64,000 nucleotides of DNA, from the NCBI RefSeq assembly GCF_019933155.2, contig NZ_CP082944.1, positions 2,916,001-2,980,000 on the forward strand. The letters are read 5' to 3'. The translations under genes were made by a program, and so were the position numbers. The notes below the pieces were generated by a model. It saw only the letters and a program-made list of their open reading frames with translations. It did no database searches and was not told the origin of the DNA. Positions 1-7,838 of the stretch are shown here, piece by piece. Every line of letters starts with the position of its first letter. Within the stretch, counting starts at the first letter, position 1. The stretch comes from Metabacillus dongyingensis (GTDB lineage Bacteria; Bacillota; Bacilli; Bacillales; Bacillaceae).

Positions 1-370
1 CGATTTCCTCCTTGATGAATGATGGTGACTTAAAAATCATTCTGCTGTGAGAATATGTATGATTTCCAATCTGATGTCCCGCTTCCGCTATCATCTGTCC
101 TTCTTTCGCATGATTTTCCAGCTCATTTCCGATTAAAAAGAAGGTACCCTTCGCATGATATTTATCCAGTATAGCCAATATTTCATCCGTATTTCCTGCT
201 GGTCCATCATCAAATGTCAATGCAACTGCTTTTTGTGACGTTTCAACATTGCTGGTTAACCCGCCAAATAATTGAAAGGTTCTTGAATTCATTAAATGAT
301 ACATAGAGAATAAAAGAATAATGAACGAAATTAATCCTATAAATGGTATGACATATCTTTTTTTCAACAT
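1..370 (-). CDS. Polysaccharide deacetylase (NodB domain), C-terminus off window
   Basis: The reading frame is open from an ATG at 370 to the window edge, giving 123 residues of the N-terminal half. Residues 1-25 form a membrane anchor or signal segment after a basic MLKKR start. The NodB fold then begins with TFDDGP (first motif, whose two Asp residues act as catalytic base and metal ligand) and continues to an NHTYSH stretch, the metal-binding HxxxH motif. In this family these residues bind a divalent metal and remove N- or O-acetyl groups from cell-wall glycans outside the membrane. The likely substrate is peptidoglycan or a wall polysaccharide, but it cannot be told from this half. The catalytic C-terminal motifs lie outside the window. 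No operon partner is visible; the next gene upstream, fosB, is separated by about 150 bases. Confidence 0.85.
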   Translation of the reverse strand, partial: MLKKRYVIPFIGLISFIILLFSMYHLMNSRTFQLFGGLTSNVETSQKAVALTFDDGPAGNTDEILAILDKYHAKGTFFLIGNELENHAKEGQMIAEAGHQIGNHTYSHSRMIFKSPSFIKEEI

Positions 371-522
371 AAACTAAACCTCTTACTTCTTTTCTTTATT
401 TTGGATTATTTTTCAACTAACGAATACCCAATATAAACAAGAGTTTTACTTTAATTCTCCAAAAAAATACATGGTACCTAATTATATCATTTATGAAGAA
501 GCAAGTATTTCCTCGTTTGAAA

Positions 523-942
523 TTAGAAAAATTCCATATGTTTTTTCTCCTGTCGATAATAAGTCAATCTGTCTTCCAGTGTACCCGTATGAAATTCAAA
601 CTTATGACCATCCGGGTCTGTAAAATAAATTGATTTTTTATCTTTCACATCTCTTGAACGCCCAGAAAGAATGTTTACATTTAACTTTTTCAACCGATCA
701 CACATTTTATCAAAATCCGCTTCATCTATTGAAAAAGCTATATGTGTATATGATTGATTATGTTCCCTGCGGGAAATATTTTTTTCCTCATTGAGAGCGA
801 GCCACATGCCATTTAAATCAAAATAGGCAGTGCTTCTTCCTTTTACCAATAACTTTGCATCAAATACATGCTGGTAAAATTTGATTGAGTGCTCCAAATC
901 AGTAACGGAAAATAAAAAATGATTCAAACCTTTAATAGTCAT
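523..942 (-). CDS. fosB: Metallothiol transferase FosB (fosfomycin resistance)
   Basis: A 139-residue VOC/glyoxalase-fold protein, the usual length for FosB. The three expected metal ligands are present: His8 in GLNHF, His67 in SYTHIAF and Glu116 in KFEFHTG. The C-terminal GTLEDRLTYYR stretch is typical of the family. FosB enzymes open the fosfomycin epoxide by adding bacillithiol or cysteine, using Mg2+ or Mn2+ in the cytoplasm. The gene stands alone on the minus strand between the deacetylase and an amino-acid transporter. The assignment comes from recognition of the family sequence; activity on fosfomycin is inferred. Chromosomal fosB is common in Bacillus and need not indicate transfer. 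Confidence 0.9.
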   Translation of the reverse strand: MTIKGLNHFLFSVTDLEHSIKFYQHVFDAKLLVKGRSTAYFDLNGMWLALNEEKNISRREHNQSYTHIAFSIDEADFDKMCDRLKKLNVNILSGRSRDVKDKKSIYFTDPDGHKFEFHTGTLEDRLTYYRQEKKHMEFF

Positions 943-1199
943 GCCTTCACCTCATTAAAGATAAATTGTTTTTTACTATTCTTCCGGTGCGTCAACTAGT
1001 ATTTCAGTTTTAATAAAATCTATCATTATGAAAATTTTCTCATGGAATAATTTTTATTGCCTCCTGTTTAACTATAGATGGCTAAGTAAATATCTTGTTA
1101 CATTAGTGTGAGAGACTGTTCATGCACGAAACAGGCTTAAAACGCTGCATACATCATTTCATGCAGAAGTCCTACTCCCAGCACTAAGTATAATCCATT
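943..1199. other. Intergenic stretch, no gene seen
   Basis: AT-rich sequence between fosB and the terminator of the amino-acid transporter. No ORF with a ribosome binding site and no strong hairpin was found. It must hold the fosB promoter, but no convincing -35/-10 pair was identified. Confidence 0.5.
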
Positions 1200-1254
1200 T
1201 TAAAAAAAGATAAAATCAAAGAAGCCGGATTTTCTTATTAATGAAAATCAGGCT
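1200..1254 (-). terminator. Rho-independent terminator of amino-acid ABC operon
   Basis: Read on the minus strand, an inverted repeat (AGCCTGATTTTC / GAAAATCCGGCT, one mismatch, 8-base loop) at 1223-1254 is followed by a T-rich tail. It lies just after the permease stop codon. Confidence 0.75.
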
Positions 1255-1273
1255 CCAATGCTGTGACTTTAAT

Positions 1274-1960
1274 TTATAATAGGTATTCATATCTTTTTTC
1301 GAGGTAATTTTGGGCAATTGTCAAAAGAGAACAAATTCCCCAATAAATAAGGGCAACTAGAATATACATTGTCATGTAATCAAGCTCCCTTCCTCCGACT
1401 ATTTTAGCCTGCTGAAATAGCTCCGGCACAGTAATCATCGCGGCCAGTGAGGATGCTTTCGTCAAATCAAGCAGCACGTTAGAAAGAGGGGGCAGCGCAA
1501 TTCTGAATGCCTGCGGCAAAATAATTCCTCTCATCGTCTGCCAGTAGGAAAGTCCAAGCGACTTGGAAGCCTCCCACTGTCCGCGGTCAACAGAGGCTAA
1601 AGCTGAGCGGTTAATTTCTGCCATATAGGCTGCACTGTTTAAACTGAAGCCGATTAAAGCAGCCGTTATGGCCGTGAACTCGATGCCGATAATTGGAAAT
1701 CCAAAATATAAAATAAACAGAATAACAAGAATCGGAACCCCTCGCATAAACGAAATATAGATTCTAGCCGGCCACCTGAAAAACGAGTACTTAGAAGTGC
1801 GTCCTAGTGCGAGAAAAAAACCGAGCACCAAGCCAATTGCCATGCTGACTAAGGAAATGAGCAGGGTATTCCAGATCCCTTGTATCACATATGGAAAAGA
1901 CTCCACTGCAAGTTCATAATTAAAGACGTATTCCCACTGAATATCTCCCATCGCACTCAC
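1274..1960 (-). CDS. Polar amino-acid ABC transporter permease
   Basis: 228 residues of the HisM/GlnP/TcyB permease family. Membrane segments are spread through the protein. The conserved cytoplasmic loop SVDRGQWEASKSLGLSYWQTM (about residues 122-142) is the EAA motif that contacts the ATPase. It would form the membrane channel for a polar amino acid delivered by the lipoprotein encoded 16 bases upstream. The pair resembles TcyA-TcyB (cystine), but specificity cannot be read from the permease. Oddly, no ATPase gene follows: the operon ends in a terminator right after this gene, so the nucleotide-binding subunit must come from elsewhere. Confidence 0.85.
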   Translation of the reverse strand: MSAMGDIQWEYVFNYELAVESFPYVIQGIWNTLLISLVSMAIGLVLGFFLALGRTSKYSFFRWPARIYISFMRGVPILVILFILYFGFPIIGIEFTAITAALIGFSLNSAAYMAEINRSALASVDRGQWEASKSLGLSYWQTMRGIILPQAFRIALPPLSNVLLDLTKASSLAAMITVPELFQQAKIVGGRELDYMTMYILVALIYWGICSLLTIAQNYLEKRYEYLL

Positions 1961-1976
1961 CTTCTTCAGTTACCAG

Positions 1977-2825
1977 TTACTCAAAATCAACATCCGGTTT
2001 TTTTGAAACATCAGCACCATCAAAGAATTTCTTCGAGATCTCTGAAATGGTTCCATCTTCATGCATTTCTTTTAATGCTGCATCCATGTTCTTTTTCAAT
2101 TCAGCGCTTCCTTTTTTCATAATGATGCCCTGGCTGTTAGGGTTGAACTTGATGTCAGGATGAATGGCAATATTTAAGTCAGGGAACGCTGCAACCGCAA
2201 GGCGCTGCAGGTAATAATCATTTAAAATAACGTCGGTTCTTCCAGTTGATACATCTCTTAAGTATTGATCATTTGTTGCATTGTCATAAATGACTTCCTC
2301 TGCTCCGTATTCACGGGCAACAGCCATGTATGTAGTCGTTGCTTCTCCCGCTGCTTTCTTCCCTTTTAAATCCTCTAATGATTTTATTCCAGAAAGATCG
2401 TCTTTCCGGACCATCGCTGTACCGTATGAAAATTTATATGGATCGGCGAAATCGAATTTTTCTTTTCGTTCATTATTAATCATAATATCGTTTGCAGCGA
2501 TGTCTACTTTTCCGCTTTGGATGGATGTCAGCATTCCGTCAAATGCCATCTCAGAAAATTCTGCTTCCAGATCCATGCGCTTCGCCATTTCACGAACAAC
2601 CTCTACCTCATATCCAGTCAGCTCATTTGTTTCTGAATCGTGGTAAGACGTTGGATAAAGCGTGCCAGAAGTAGCAACTGTCAGCTTGCCTTCTTCTTTT
2701 ATTGTATCCCATGCCGTTTTTTCTTCTTTTTTCTCTGCAGAACTGCTGCATCCGGCAATCACTAATGCAAATGCCATCATAATCATCATGGCATTCAGCT
2801 TCTTTGAAGTAAATAATCTTGTCAT
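1977..2825 (-). CDS. Amino-acid ABC transporter substrate-binding lipoprotein
   Basis: A periplasmic-binding-protein fold (SBP_bac_3) of 282 residues, with a lipoprotein signal ending LVIAGC followed by a Ser-rich linker. I place the start at 2825 because AAAAAAGGTGG precedes that ATG by six bases; an in-frame ATG 20 codons upstream has no such site. Family hallmarks include SGTLYPTSY, GYEVEVVREMAKRM, NDIMINNERKEKFDFADPY and FNPNSQGI. It would capture a polar amino acid (perhaps cystine, by resemblance to TcyA) outside the membrane and pass it to the permease encoded immediately downstream. The ligand is not determined. Confidence 0.85.
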   Translation of the reverse strand: MTRLFTSKKLNAMMIMMAFALVIAGCSSSAEKKEEKTAWDTIKEEGKLTVATSGTLYPTSYHDSETNELTGYEVEVVREMAKRMDLEAEFSEMAFDGMLTSIQSGKVDIAANDIMINNERKEKFDFADPYKFSYGTAMVRKDDLSGIKSLEDLKGKKAAGEATTTYMAVAREYGAEEVIYDNATNDQYLRDVSTGRTDVILNDYYLQRLAVAAFPDLNIAIHPDIKFNPNSQGIIMKKGSAELKKNMDAALKEMHEDGTISEISKKFFDGADVSKKPDVDFE

Positions 2826-2894
2826 ACGAATCCACCTTTTTTCTATAATCCTATAAAAGATAGCATTACAGCAGGGATTTCGCAATTTTTTTGT

Positions 2895-2924
2895 TCAAAA
2901 AAAGCTTACAGAGACTGTAAGCTT
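2895..2924 (-). terminator. Terminator of DUF2164 gene
   Basis: A perfect 10-bp stem (AAGCTTACAG / CTGTAAGCTT, 2902-2924) with a 3-base loop is followed on the minus strand by a run of T. Confidence 0.85.
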
Positions 2925-2933
2925 AACACTAAT

Positions 2934-3179
2934 TTATCTTTTAATAGATCTTTCAAGTGCATAAAGATCTTCTTCCATCGTCTGCATTCTTTGTTCAACT
3001 AAATTTTTAGCGTCTTTAATCGCCTGATTATAAAAGTGTGGCCCGATGGATTCTTTAATGAACTCCAATAGATTTTCAGCCGCAAGCTCGCCAATTTCAT
3101 CCCCATTTTCCTGGTAGTAGTAGCGCTGAATATCTTCAATCATCATCATTTTTTCTTCTTTGGTAAACTTAATAAACAT
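2934..3179 (-). CDS. DUF2164 family small protein
   Basis: 81 residues, soluble and charged, with the DUF2164 pattern: FTKEEKMMMIEDIQRYY, then GELAAENLLEF, GPHFYNQAIKDA and a C-terminal EEDLYALERS. The family's function is unknown. A start at 3179 is preferred over the in-frame ATG at 3185, since AAAGG then lies nine bases upstream rather than three. It is a single-gene unit with its own terminator. No catalytic residues are apparent, and the helix-rich composition suggests a small regulatory or adaptor protein, but that is a guess. Confidence 0.8.
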   Translation of the reverse strand: MFIKFTKEEKMMMIEDIQRYYYQENGDEIGELAAENLLEFIKESIGPHFYNQAIKDAKNLVEQRMQTMEEDLYALERSIKR

Positions 3180-3301
3180 CTTCATCAGCCTTTCTTTCTT
3201 GTTCTCTTCACTTTTTTGATGATAACAAGAAAGAAAAAAGAAAGGCAGACTGGTATTTTGAAAAATTCTGTGTACAAAGTGAAAAAGATCGTCTGATTAT
3301 C

Positions 3302-3646
3302 TTACTTAACAATTTCCTCTATAATAGATTCTCCCTCTGTCTGATCCCGGTCAAACCACTGCCATTGTTCATGAAGTCTGATTCTGCCGTCAGATAATAT
3401 CTCTGGCTTGGAAAAGCAGTGCCCTCCCCTGATTTCATTGTTTACATTGACGTGGTTATACTTAAATTCTAATGTACCATCCTCTTTAACAAGCCCAATT
3501 AATGTCCCTTTGACAATCTCTCCGCCTTCATAAGCTGCTGAAAGTATTTGGCCATCTTGTTTATACGTAAAAACAGTTTTAGAGGAGACCTCTCCATTTG
3601 CAGTATTTTCTACAGACACAAAGCGGCGATTATGGTAATTGATCAT
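3302..3646 (-). CDS. Conserved small protein, often labelled 'N-acetylglutamate synthase'
   Basis: 114 residues, no signal peptide, apparently all-beta: alternating charged and hydrophobic strands such as [20 protein letters not shown] and [12 protein letters not shown] recognise it as a small conserved Bacillaceae protein that databases sometimes call an N-acetylglutamate synthase. Nothing in the sequence supports that enzymatic label: there is no GNAT acetyl-CoA loop and no amino-acid kinase motif. It stands alone. The function is best left as unknown; the repeated beta-hairpin pattern suggests a small barrel or sandwich. Confidence 0.6.
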   Translation of the reverse strand: MINYHNRRFVSVENTANGEVSSKTVFTYKQDGQILSAAYEGGEIVKGTLIGLVKEDGTLEFKYNHVNVNNEIRGGHCFSKPEILSDGRIRLHEQWQWFDRDQTEGESIIEEIVK

Positions 3647-3866
3647 TTTGATTCTCCTTTATAAAATTTTATGCCATCTTATCATATTTAATAAATGTAT
3701 CCAATTATTTATTTCAATTTTATAAAAATTACGAAAAATGAACTGGATCGCATGTACAATATATTTCACGGAAGTGTGCTAATTGGCTTTAGAATTCCCA
3801 ATTTATATGAATGGCCGATGACTACTGACAGACCACATTTAAATGATAGGATTGGCACACTAATTC

Positions 3867-3893
3867 ACACCGCTTTTAGCGGTGTCTTTTTTT
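3867..3893 (+). terminator. Orphan plus-strand terminator
   Basis: An ACACCGCT / AGCGGTGT stem with a 3-base loop is followed by CTTTTTTT. There is no intact plus-strand gene upstream, so it may be left over from a lost gene. Confidence 0.7.
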
Positions 3894-3902
3894 GCATACA
3901 AA

Positions 3903-3928
3903 AACTCAGTTCATTGTAGAACTGAGTT
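3903..3928 (-). terminator. Minus-strand terminator for the MarR gene
   Basis: A perfect 10-bp stem (AACTCAGTTC / GAACTGAGTT) with a 6-base loop and a short T run when read on the minus strand. It lies about 130 bases beyond the MarR stop codon. Confidence 0.65.
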
Positions 3929-4059
3929 AACAAGTTATTCCATAATAGCCCCAGATTGCTGCTATTCCCGGCGCTAAATACCGTGTATTTTCAGATTTTC
4001 TCTCCAAAACGGAACCCCTTAGAAAAAAAGGCGAGTTTTTCAAAATCCAAGTTATTTTT

Positions 4060-4512
4060 TCAGTATTCTCTCTTGTTTCCCTTTTTTACAAAGTCCCAAT
4101 CGACCTCTATATTTTTTCTAACCTTTTGAAGAAGATTATAAATGATATCTATTTCTTCTTCGGAAAATCCAGATAATGCAACCATATTGGAGTATTCTCC
4201 TTCTCTCTTTAAAAAGGGATATACTTTTTCACCTTTCCCAGTTGGAAATAGTTTTTTAATTTTTTTGTTGTTATCATCATCTTTCTTTTCAATAAAACCT
4301 TGCATCGCAAGTTTTTTTATTGCACGGGCTGCTGTTGTTCGGTCTACCTTTATCATTTCTGCTAATTTTTCTTGAATAATTCCTGGATTTTCACAGATTC
4401 GAATAAGATACAAATACTGCCCTTTTGTAAGATCATGTTCTTTAAATTCTATATTACTTATAGAGTCTAATGCCCTTGCTATCATTCCAATTTCACGAAG
4501 TATTTCCTTCAT
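4060..4512 (-). CDS. MarR family transcriptional regulator
   Basis: 150 residues with the MarR winged-helix arrangement. A dimerisation helix is followed by LTKGQYLYLIRICENPGIIQEKLAEMIKVDRTTAARAIKKLAMQGFIEKK (about 28-77, helix-turn-helix) and the wing DDDNNKKIKKLFPTGKGEKVYP. MarR proteins bind inverted repeats as dimers and are released by small ligands. The gene is divergent from a GNAT gene, and a TTGTTG-N6-CAACAA repeat sits in the shared intergenic region over the -35 box of the GNAT promoter. Repression of that unit, and perhaps of itself, is therefore likely. The ligand is unknown. Confidence 0.9.
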   Translation of the reverse strand: MKEILREIGMIARALDSISNIEFKEHDLTKGQYLYLIRICENPGIIQEKLAEMIKVDRTTAARAIKKLAMQGFIEKKDDDNNKKIKKLFPTGKGEKVYPFLKREGEYSNMVALSGFSEEEIDIIYNLLQKVRKNIEVDWDFVKKGNKREY

Positions 4513-4533
4513 TCAAAAAACTCCCAACGTTTT

Positions 4534-4570
4534 TTGTTGCATTTACAACAATATTATTTTCCTGTATACT
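4534..4570 (+). promoter_or_regulatory. GNAT operon promoter with MarR-type operator
   Basis: The inverted repeat TTGTTG-N6-CAACAA (4534-4551) overlaps a -35 box TTTACA (4542-4547). This is followed after 17 bases by the -10 box TATACT (4565-4570). Repressor binding would block RNA polymerase. The motif and spacing are seen directly; its binding by the adjacent MarR protein is inferred. Confidence 0.6.
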
Positions 4571-4635
4571 GTTCGAAGATATTTAATTTATTATGACTTG
4601 TCTGATTAAATAAATCCAGAAAGGGCTGAAGATAA

Positions 4636-5076
4636 GTGGAGTCAGAAAGAATAACTGTGGAAGATGATTTAAAAAAAGCATTTCATATCAGAAAAGAAGT
4701 ATTTGTTAGAGAACAAGGCGTATCATTTGAAGATGAATTTGATGATTTTGACACACTTAATGGACTATGTGAACACATTTTAGTCTATTACAATCAACAG
4801 CCAGCCGGAACGGGAAGATTAAGAGTTGTTGATGGCTCAGGTAAATTGGAAAGAATCTGTATCCTAGAGCCTTACCGGAAATTTGGACTTGGAAAAGGAA
4901 TTATTAAAGCGTTAGAAGAAATAGCTGAAGAAAAAGGAGTATCCAGGGTTAAATTACACGGTCAAACTCAAGCTGAGGGTTTTTATAAAAAACTTGGCTA
5001 TCAGACTTCATCAAGTATATTTATGGAAGATGGAATTCCGCACATTTTAATGACTAAAGAATTATCTATTAAATAA
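4636..5076 (+). CDS. GNAT family N-acetyltransferase (YjcF/ElaA-like)
   Basis: 146 residues starting at GTG 4636, with AGAAAGGG about ten bases upstream. The N-terminal AFHIRKEVFVREQGVSFEDEFDDFD block and the LERICILEPYRKFGLGKGIIKAL acetyl-CoA pyrophosphate loop (R/Q-x-x-G-x-G/A type) mark the YjcF/ElaA branch of GNATs. Such enzymes transfer acetyl from acetyl-CoA to an amine; the substrate is unknown. The gene is the first of a unit whose second member, a YczE-type membrane gene starting two bases after the stop, is broken. It is divergent from the MarR gene and probably controlled by it. Confidence 0.85.
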   Translation: MESERITVEDDLKKAFHIRKEVFVREQGVSFEDEFDDFDTLNGLCEHILVYYNQQPAGTGRLRVVDGSGKLERICILEPYRKFGLGKGIIKALEEIAEEKGVSRVKLHGQTQAEGFYKKLGYQTSSSIFMEDGIPHILMTKELSIK

Positions 5077-5078
5077 TT

Positions 5079-5251
5079 ATGAAAAGGTTAAGTAAATCGA
5101 AATATATTATTTATGGATTAAGGATCATGATCTTAACTCTTGGTATTTCACTGACTATACAATCAGACCTTGGAACATCACCTTTTGATGCAATTTGGCA
5201 GGAATATCTATAAAAGTAGGTCTTACTGCAGGAAGTTGGGAAATCATATAG
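5079..5251 (+). pseudogene. Remnant of YczE/YitT-type membrane protein
   Basis: An ATG two bases after the GNAT stop opens a frame reading MKRLSKSKYIIYGLRIM and then ILTLGISLTIQSDLGTSPFDAIW, typical of the first membrane helix and loop of YczE-family proteins (normally about 200 residues). The frame stops at 44 residues. The homology resumes in another frame as GISIKVGLTAGSWEII and then stops again. The rest of the gene is missing; a terminator follows. This is a frameshifted and truncated relic. Confidence 0.75.
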
Positions 5252-5282
5252 CCTTTAACCTAATATTTTGTAATTCCTTTTT

Positions 5283-5310
5283 AAAACCATTCTATATAGA
5301 ATGGTTTTTG
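5283..5310 (+). terminator. Terminator after GNAT/YczE unit
   Basis: A 26-base perfect palindrome (arms AAAACCATTCTAT / ATAGAATGGTTTT) followed by TT on the plus strand. Confidence 0.75.
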
Positions 5311-5552
5311 ATTTCCTTCTTCTGCCCTGACCCGTTTGTATAATAAGAAAAAGCTGCCGAAAATGGCAGCCTGCAACTGAAGTAAAGCACCCGTCAGTTG
5401 ACAAGGATTTCTTCATAGCTTTATTGTGTGAGCACCCACAATAACATAAAGGTAATTTGATTATTTACAAGACGAACGTACACTGAGCGATTTCAGGAGC
5501 ACCATATAATAAACCGGATAAGAACAGGAGTCTTAACTGCTTAAATCTTATT
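5311..5552. other. Non-coding stretch with minus-strand hairpin
   Basis: Read on the minus strand, a GGCAGC...GCTGCC-type stem (5353-5370) ends in TTTTTC, a plausible terminator for the GntR gene. It sits about 180 bases beyond that gene's stop, so the transcript would carry a long 3' tail. Next to the hairpin, CAACTG and CAGTTG repeats face each other at 5373-5400. No protein frame is convincing. Confidence 0.45.
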
Positions 5553-6260
5553 TTATTTAAAATTGATTCGATTTAATATTTTTGCTTTTTGATAATGAAA
5601 TAAAGAATTAGATAATTCAAAGATAGTTCCGTTAGTTAAGAATACTGTATTTTCAATGATCAATGCTGGATCATCCGGATTAACATGGAGCAATCTCGCA
5701 CTTGCTTCATCGATTTTTTCGCAGTTGATTACTTTGTCGGCAAAACCAATGTTTAATTTTAAGTCCTCTATAAGGTACCTATAAATAGAACTCGATGCAA
5801 TATCTTCATTTAAATATGGCACAATATCTTTTTTAAAGTAACTTATTTCAATTGAGAAGGGTTCTTTGTCTACAATTCGCAGCCGCTTAATATAATAAAG
5901 TTTTGTTCCCGCTTCACAGCGCATTTGTTTTGATTTTACTTCATCAGCTTCTATCACATGTAAATCCAAAATCTTCGTCTCAATTATTTTTGAAGTCAAA
6001 TCTTTTGTTAATCCTCTAAGACTGCCTAAGTTAATATAATCTGATACCGATTTTTCCCGTAAAAACATTCCGCTCCCTTGCACCTGATAGATATAACCTC
6101 GATTGACCAGCTGATTAATGGCTTTTCGGATCGTATTTCGGCTCACTTCAAAATTTTTCATCAGTTCTTCTTCTGTCGGCAGCTTTTTCGTTTTATCAAA
6201 TTTCCCATCCCTAATTTCACGTTCTAAACAATCTGCTATTTCTTTATATTTAACAGCCAT
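5553..6260 (-). CDS. GntR family regulator with UTRA sensor domain
   Basis: 235 residues. The N-terminal winged helix (about 5-68) contains LPTEEELMKNFEVSRNTIRKAINQLVNRGYIYQVQGSGMF, a classic GntR/HutC DNA-binding sequence. The UTRA domain (about 85-230) carries the strand pattern around LYYIKRLRIVDKEPFSIEISYF that binds sugar phosphates in relatives. It lies directly after a GH1 glycosidase gene on the same strand, separated by a terminator. A local, sugar-responsive repressor of that glycosidase is therefore likely. A candidate operator lies just downstream of the glycosidase -10 box. Confidence 0.88.
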   Translation of the reverse strand: MAVKYKEIADCLEREIRDGKFDKTKKLPTEEELMKNFEVSRNTIRKAINQLVNRGYIYQVQGSGMFLREKSVSDYINLGSLRGLTKDLTSKIIETKILDLHVIEADEVKSKQMRCEAGTKLYYIKRLRIVDKEPFSIEISYFKKDIVPYLNEDIASSSIYRYLIEDLKLNIGFADKVINCEKIDEASARLLHVNPDDPALIIENTVFLTNGTIFELSNSLFHYQKAKILNRINFK

Positions 6261-6306
6261 ATAATCTCCCTATCATTCGTTCAATCATTTTTTCTTTATT
6301 ATACAC

Positions 6307-6336
6307 AAAACCTCTTGATTAAAATCAAGAGGTTTT
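6307..6336 (-). terminator. Terminator between glycosidase and gntR
   Basis: A 14-bp near-perfect stem AAAACCTCTTGATT / AATCAAGAGGTTTT with a 2-base loop, ending in TTTT on the minus strand, so gntR has its own promoter. Confidence 0.85.
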
Positions 6337-6345
6337 CCTTCTACT

Positions 6346-7755
6346 TTACAGCTCTTCTCCTCTCGTCTCAATAATATGCTTATACCAATGAAACGACAGC
6401 TTTTTCTTTCGGTTTAAATGATCATGATGATCCACGTAAATAAATCCGTATTGCTTTTTATAGCCGTTTAACCAGCTTAATAGATCAATGACAGACCATG
6501 CGTAATACCCTTTTAAATGTATGCCTTCTTTGATTGCACGCTTAATCACTTTTAAATGTTCCTCAATATATTTAATACGGGGAACATCCACTATTTCCCC
6601 ATCAATAATCGGATCCTCATCACCAAGCCCGTTTTCTGTTACATACATCTTAATATCACCATAACGATCTTTCAACATATGCAGTCCGTCTAAAAATCCT
6701 TGAGGCGAGATTTCCCATCCCCATTTTGTATATGTTTTATCTTCCATTTTTACGGTCCGATAAAAACCATCAAAAGACGGGTTGCCTGGAGCTAGAGTAG
6801 ATGTTTCTCTTGAATGTTCCTTAGATGAATCCGCCTCATGATTTTTTTCTACTCGAATGGGCTGGTAATAATTAAGTCCTATAAAATCATTTTTTCCCGC
6901 ATTTCTTTTTATCGTATCCAGTTCTTCTTCTGTCCAGCTTGGCGTCCAGCCTTTCTCCTTTAACTGCTCAGCCACATAAGACGGATATTCACCTTTTAAT
7001 ATTGGATCATAATACCAAAAAGTTTCATATTCATTGGCATGCCTGGCAGCTACTACATTCTCATGTTTATCATCTATGCTGTAAGCTGGCAAGAAAACAT
7101 GGGTAATACCTATCTCCCCGTAATGATTCAGTTTTTTATAGACTTCTACGGTTTTTGCATGTGCATAAAACACGTAATGCGTCGCTTGAAAGTACTTCTT
7201 CTCATCGTTTTGGATACCAGGCGGATGTGCTCCTTTTAAATAGCCTAATCCGCAAAACATAACTGTTTCATTGAACGTAATCCAATGTTTGACGCGGTCG
7301 CCGAATGACTGAAAACAAATTTCTGCATACTTGACAAAGGCGTCAGCTGTTCGCTTATTTGTCCATCCTCCGTCTTCTTCAAGAGTCAGAGGCAAATCCC
7401 AATGATACAGTGTAACGAATGGAACAATACCATATTTTAAACATTCATCAATCACATTATTATAAAATTCCAAGCCCTTTTCATTGACTTCTCCGTCTCC
7501 TGTCGGCAAAATACGGGCCCATGAAATGGAAAAACGGTACGATTCAAGCCCCATCTCTGCCATTAACTTAATATCTTCTTTGTAGCGATGATAATGGTCT
7601 ATGGCTACATCTCCGTTTGTGCCGTTATACGTTTTCCCCGGAATCTTTGAAAAGACATCCCAGTTCGTTTTACCTTTACCATCTTCATTCCAGGCGCCTT
7701 CTATTTGATAAGAAGCAGAAGCTGCTCCGAATAAAAAATCATATGGAAACTTCAT
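6346..7755 (-). CDS. GH1 family (6-phospho-)beta-glucosidase
   Basis: 469 residues, the full length of family GH1. The acid/base glutamate lies in TFNE (Glu163) and the nucleophile in VTENG (Glu374). The aglycone-side HWDLPLTLE and SYRFSISWARILPTG blocks are also present. Where plain beta-glucosidases have Glu in EWxxGY, this protein has Ser427 in SWLNGYKKQYGF, with lysines 433-434 and Tyr436. Ser replacing that Glu, with Lys and Tyr following, is the pattern of phospho-glycosidases that grip the 6-phosphate. I therefore favour 6-phospho-beta-glucosidase acting on PTS-imported beta-glucosides, although no PTS gene is nearby. The GntR-UTRA gene downstream probably controls it. Confidence 0.85.
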   Translation of the reverse strand: MKFPYDFLFGAASASYQIEGAWNEDGKGKTNWDVFSKIPGKTYNGTNGDVAIDHYHRYKEDIKLMAEMGLESYRFSISWARILPTGDGEVNEKGLEFYNNVIDECLKYGIVPFVTLYHWDLPLTLEEDGGWTNKRTADAFVKYAEICFQSFGDRVKHWITFNETVMFCGLGYLKGAHPPGIQNDEKKYFQATHYVFYAHAKTVEVYKKLNHYGEIGITHVFLPAYSIDDKHENVVAARHANEYETFWYYDPILKGEYPSYVAEQLKEKGWTPSWTEEELDTIKRNAGKNDFIGLNYYQPIRVEKNHEADSSKEHSRETSTLAPGNPSFDGFYRTVKMEDKTYTKWGWEISPQGFLDGLHMLKDRYGDIKMYVTENGLGDEDPIIDGEIVDVPRIKYIEEHLKVIKRAIKEGIHLKGYYAWSVIDLLSWLNGYKKQYGFIYVDHHDHLNRKKKLSFHWYKHIIETRGEEL

Positions 7756-7807
7756 TTTAAACCCTCCATTTTTATATCAGCTCACCTAATTCATTGCCAT
7801 ATATTAT

Positions 7808-7838
7808 ATTTATAGGTACAAATATTAATGTGATTATA
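7808..7838 (-). promoter_or_regulatory. GH1 promoter -10 and candidate GntR operator
   Basis: On the minus strand a TATAAT box (7838-7833) precedes an imperfect inverted repeat ATTTGTA-CC-TATAAAT (7823-7808, six of seven bases paired). This places the repeat at about +2 to +17, where a repressor would block elongation. The -35 box is weak. Use as a GntR/HutC-type operator is inferred from position. Confidence 0.45.

Larger units (their letters stand above)
3647..4059. other. Intergenic region with terminators, no convincing gene
   Basis: About 410 bases between convergent and divergent units. A 74-codon open frame on the plus strand has no ribosome binding site or family resemblance. Two hairpins (listed separately) are the only clear structure. 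Confidence 0.5.

Noticed and set aside
3695..3919. 74-codon plus-strand open frame
   Set aside because: No ribosome binding site, no family resemblance, and it runs through a terminator hairpin.
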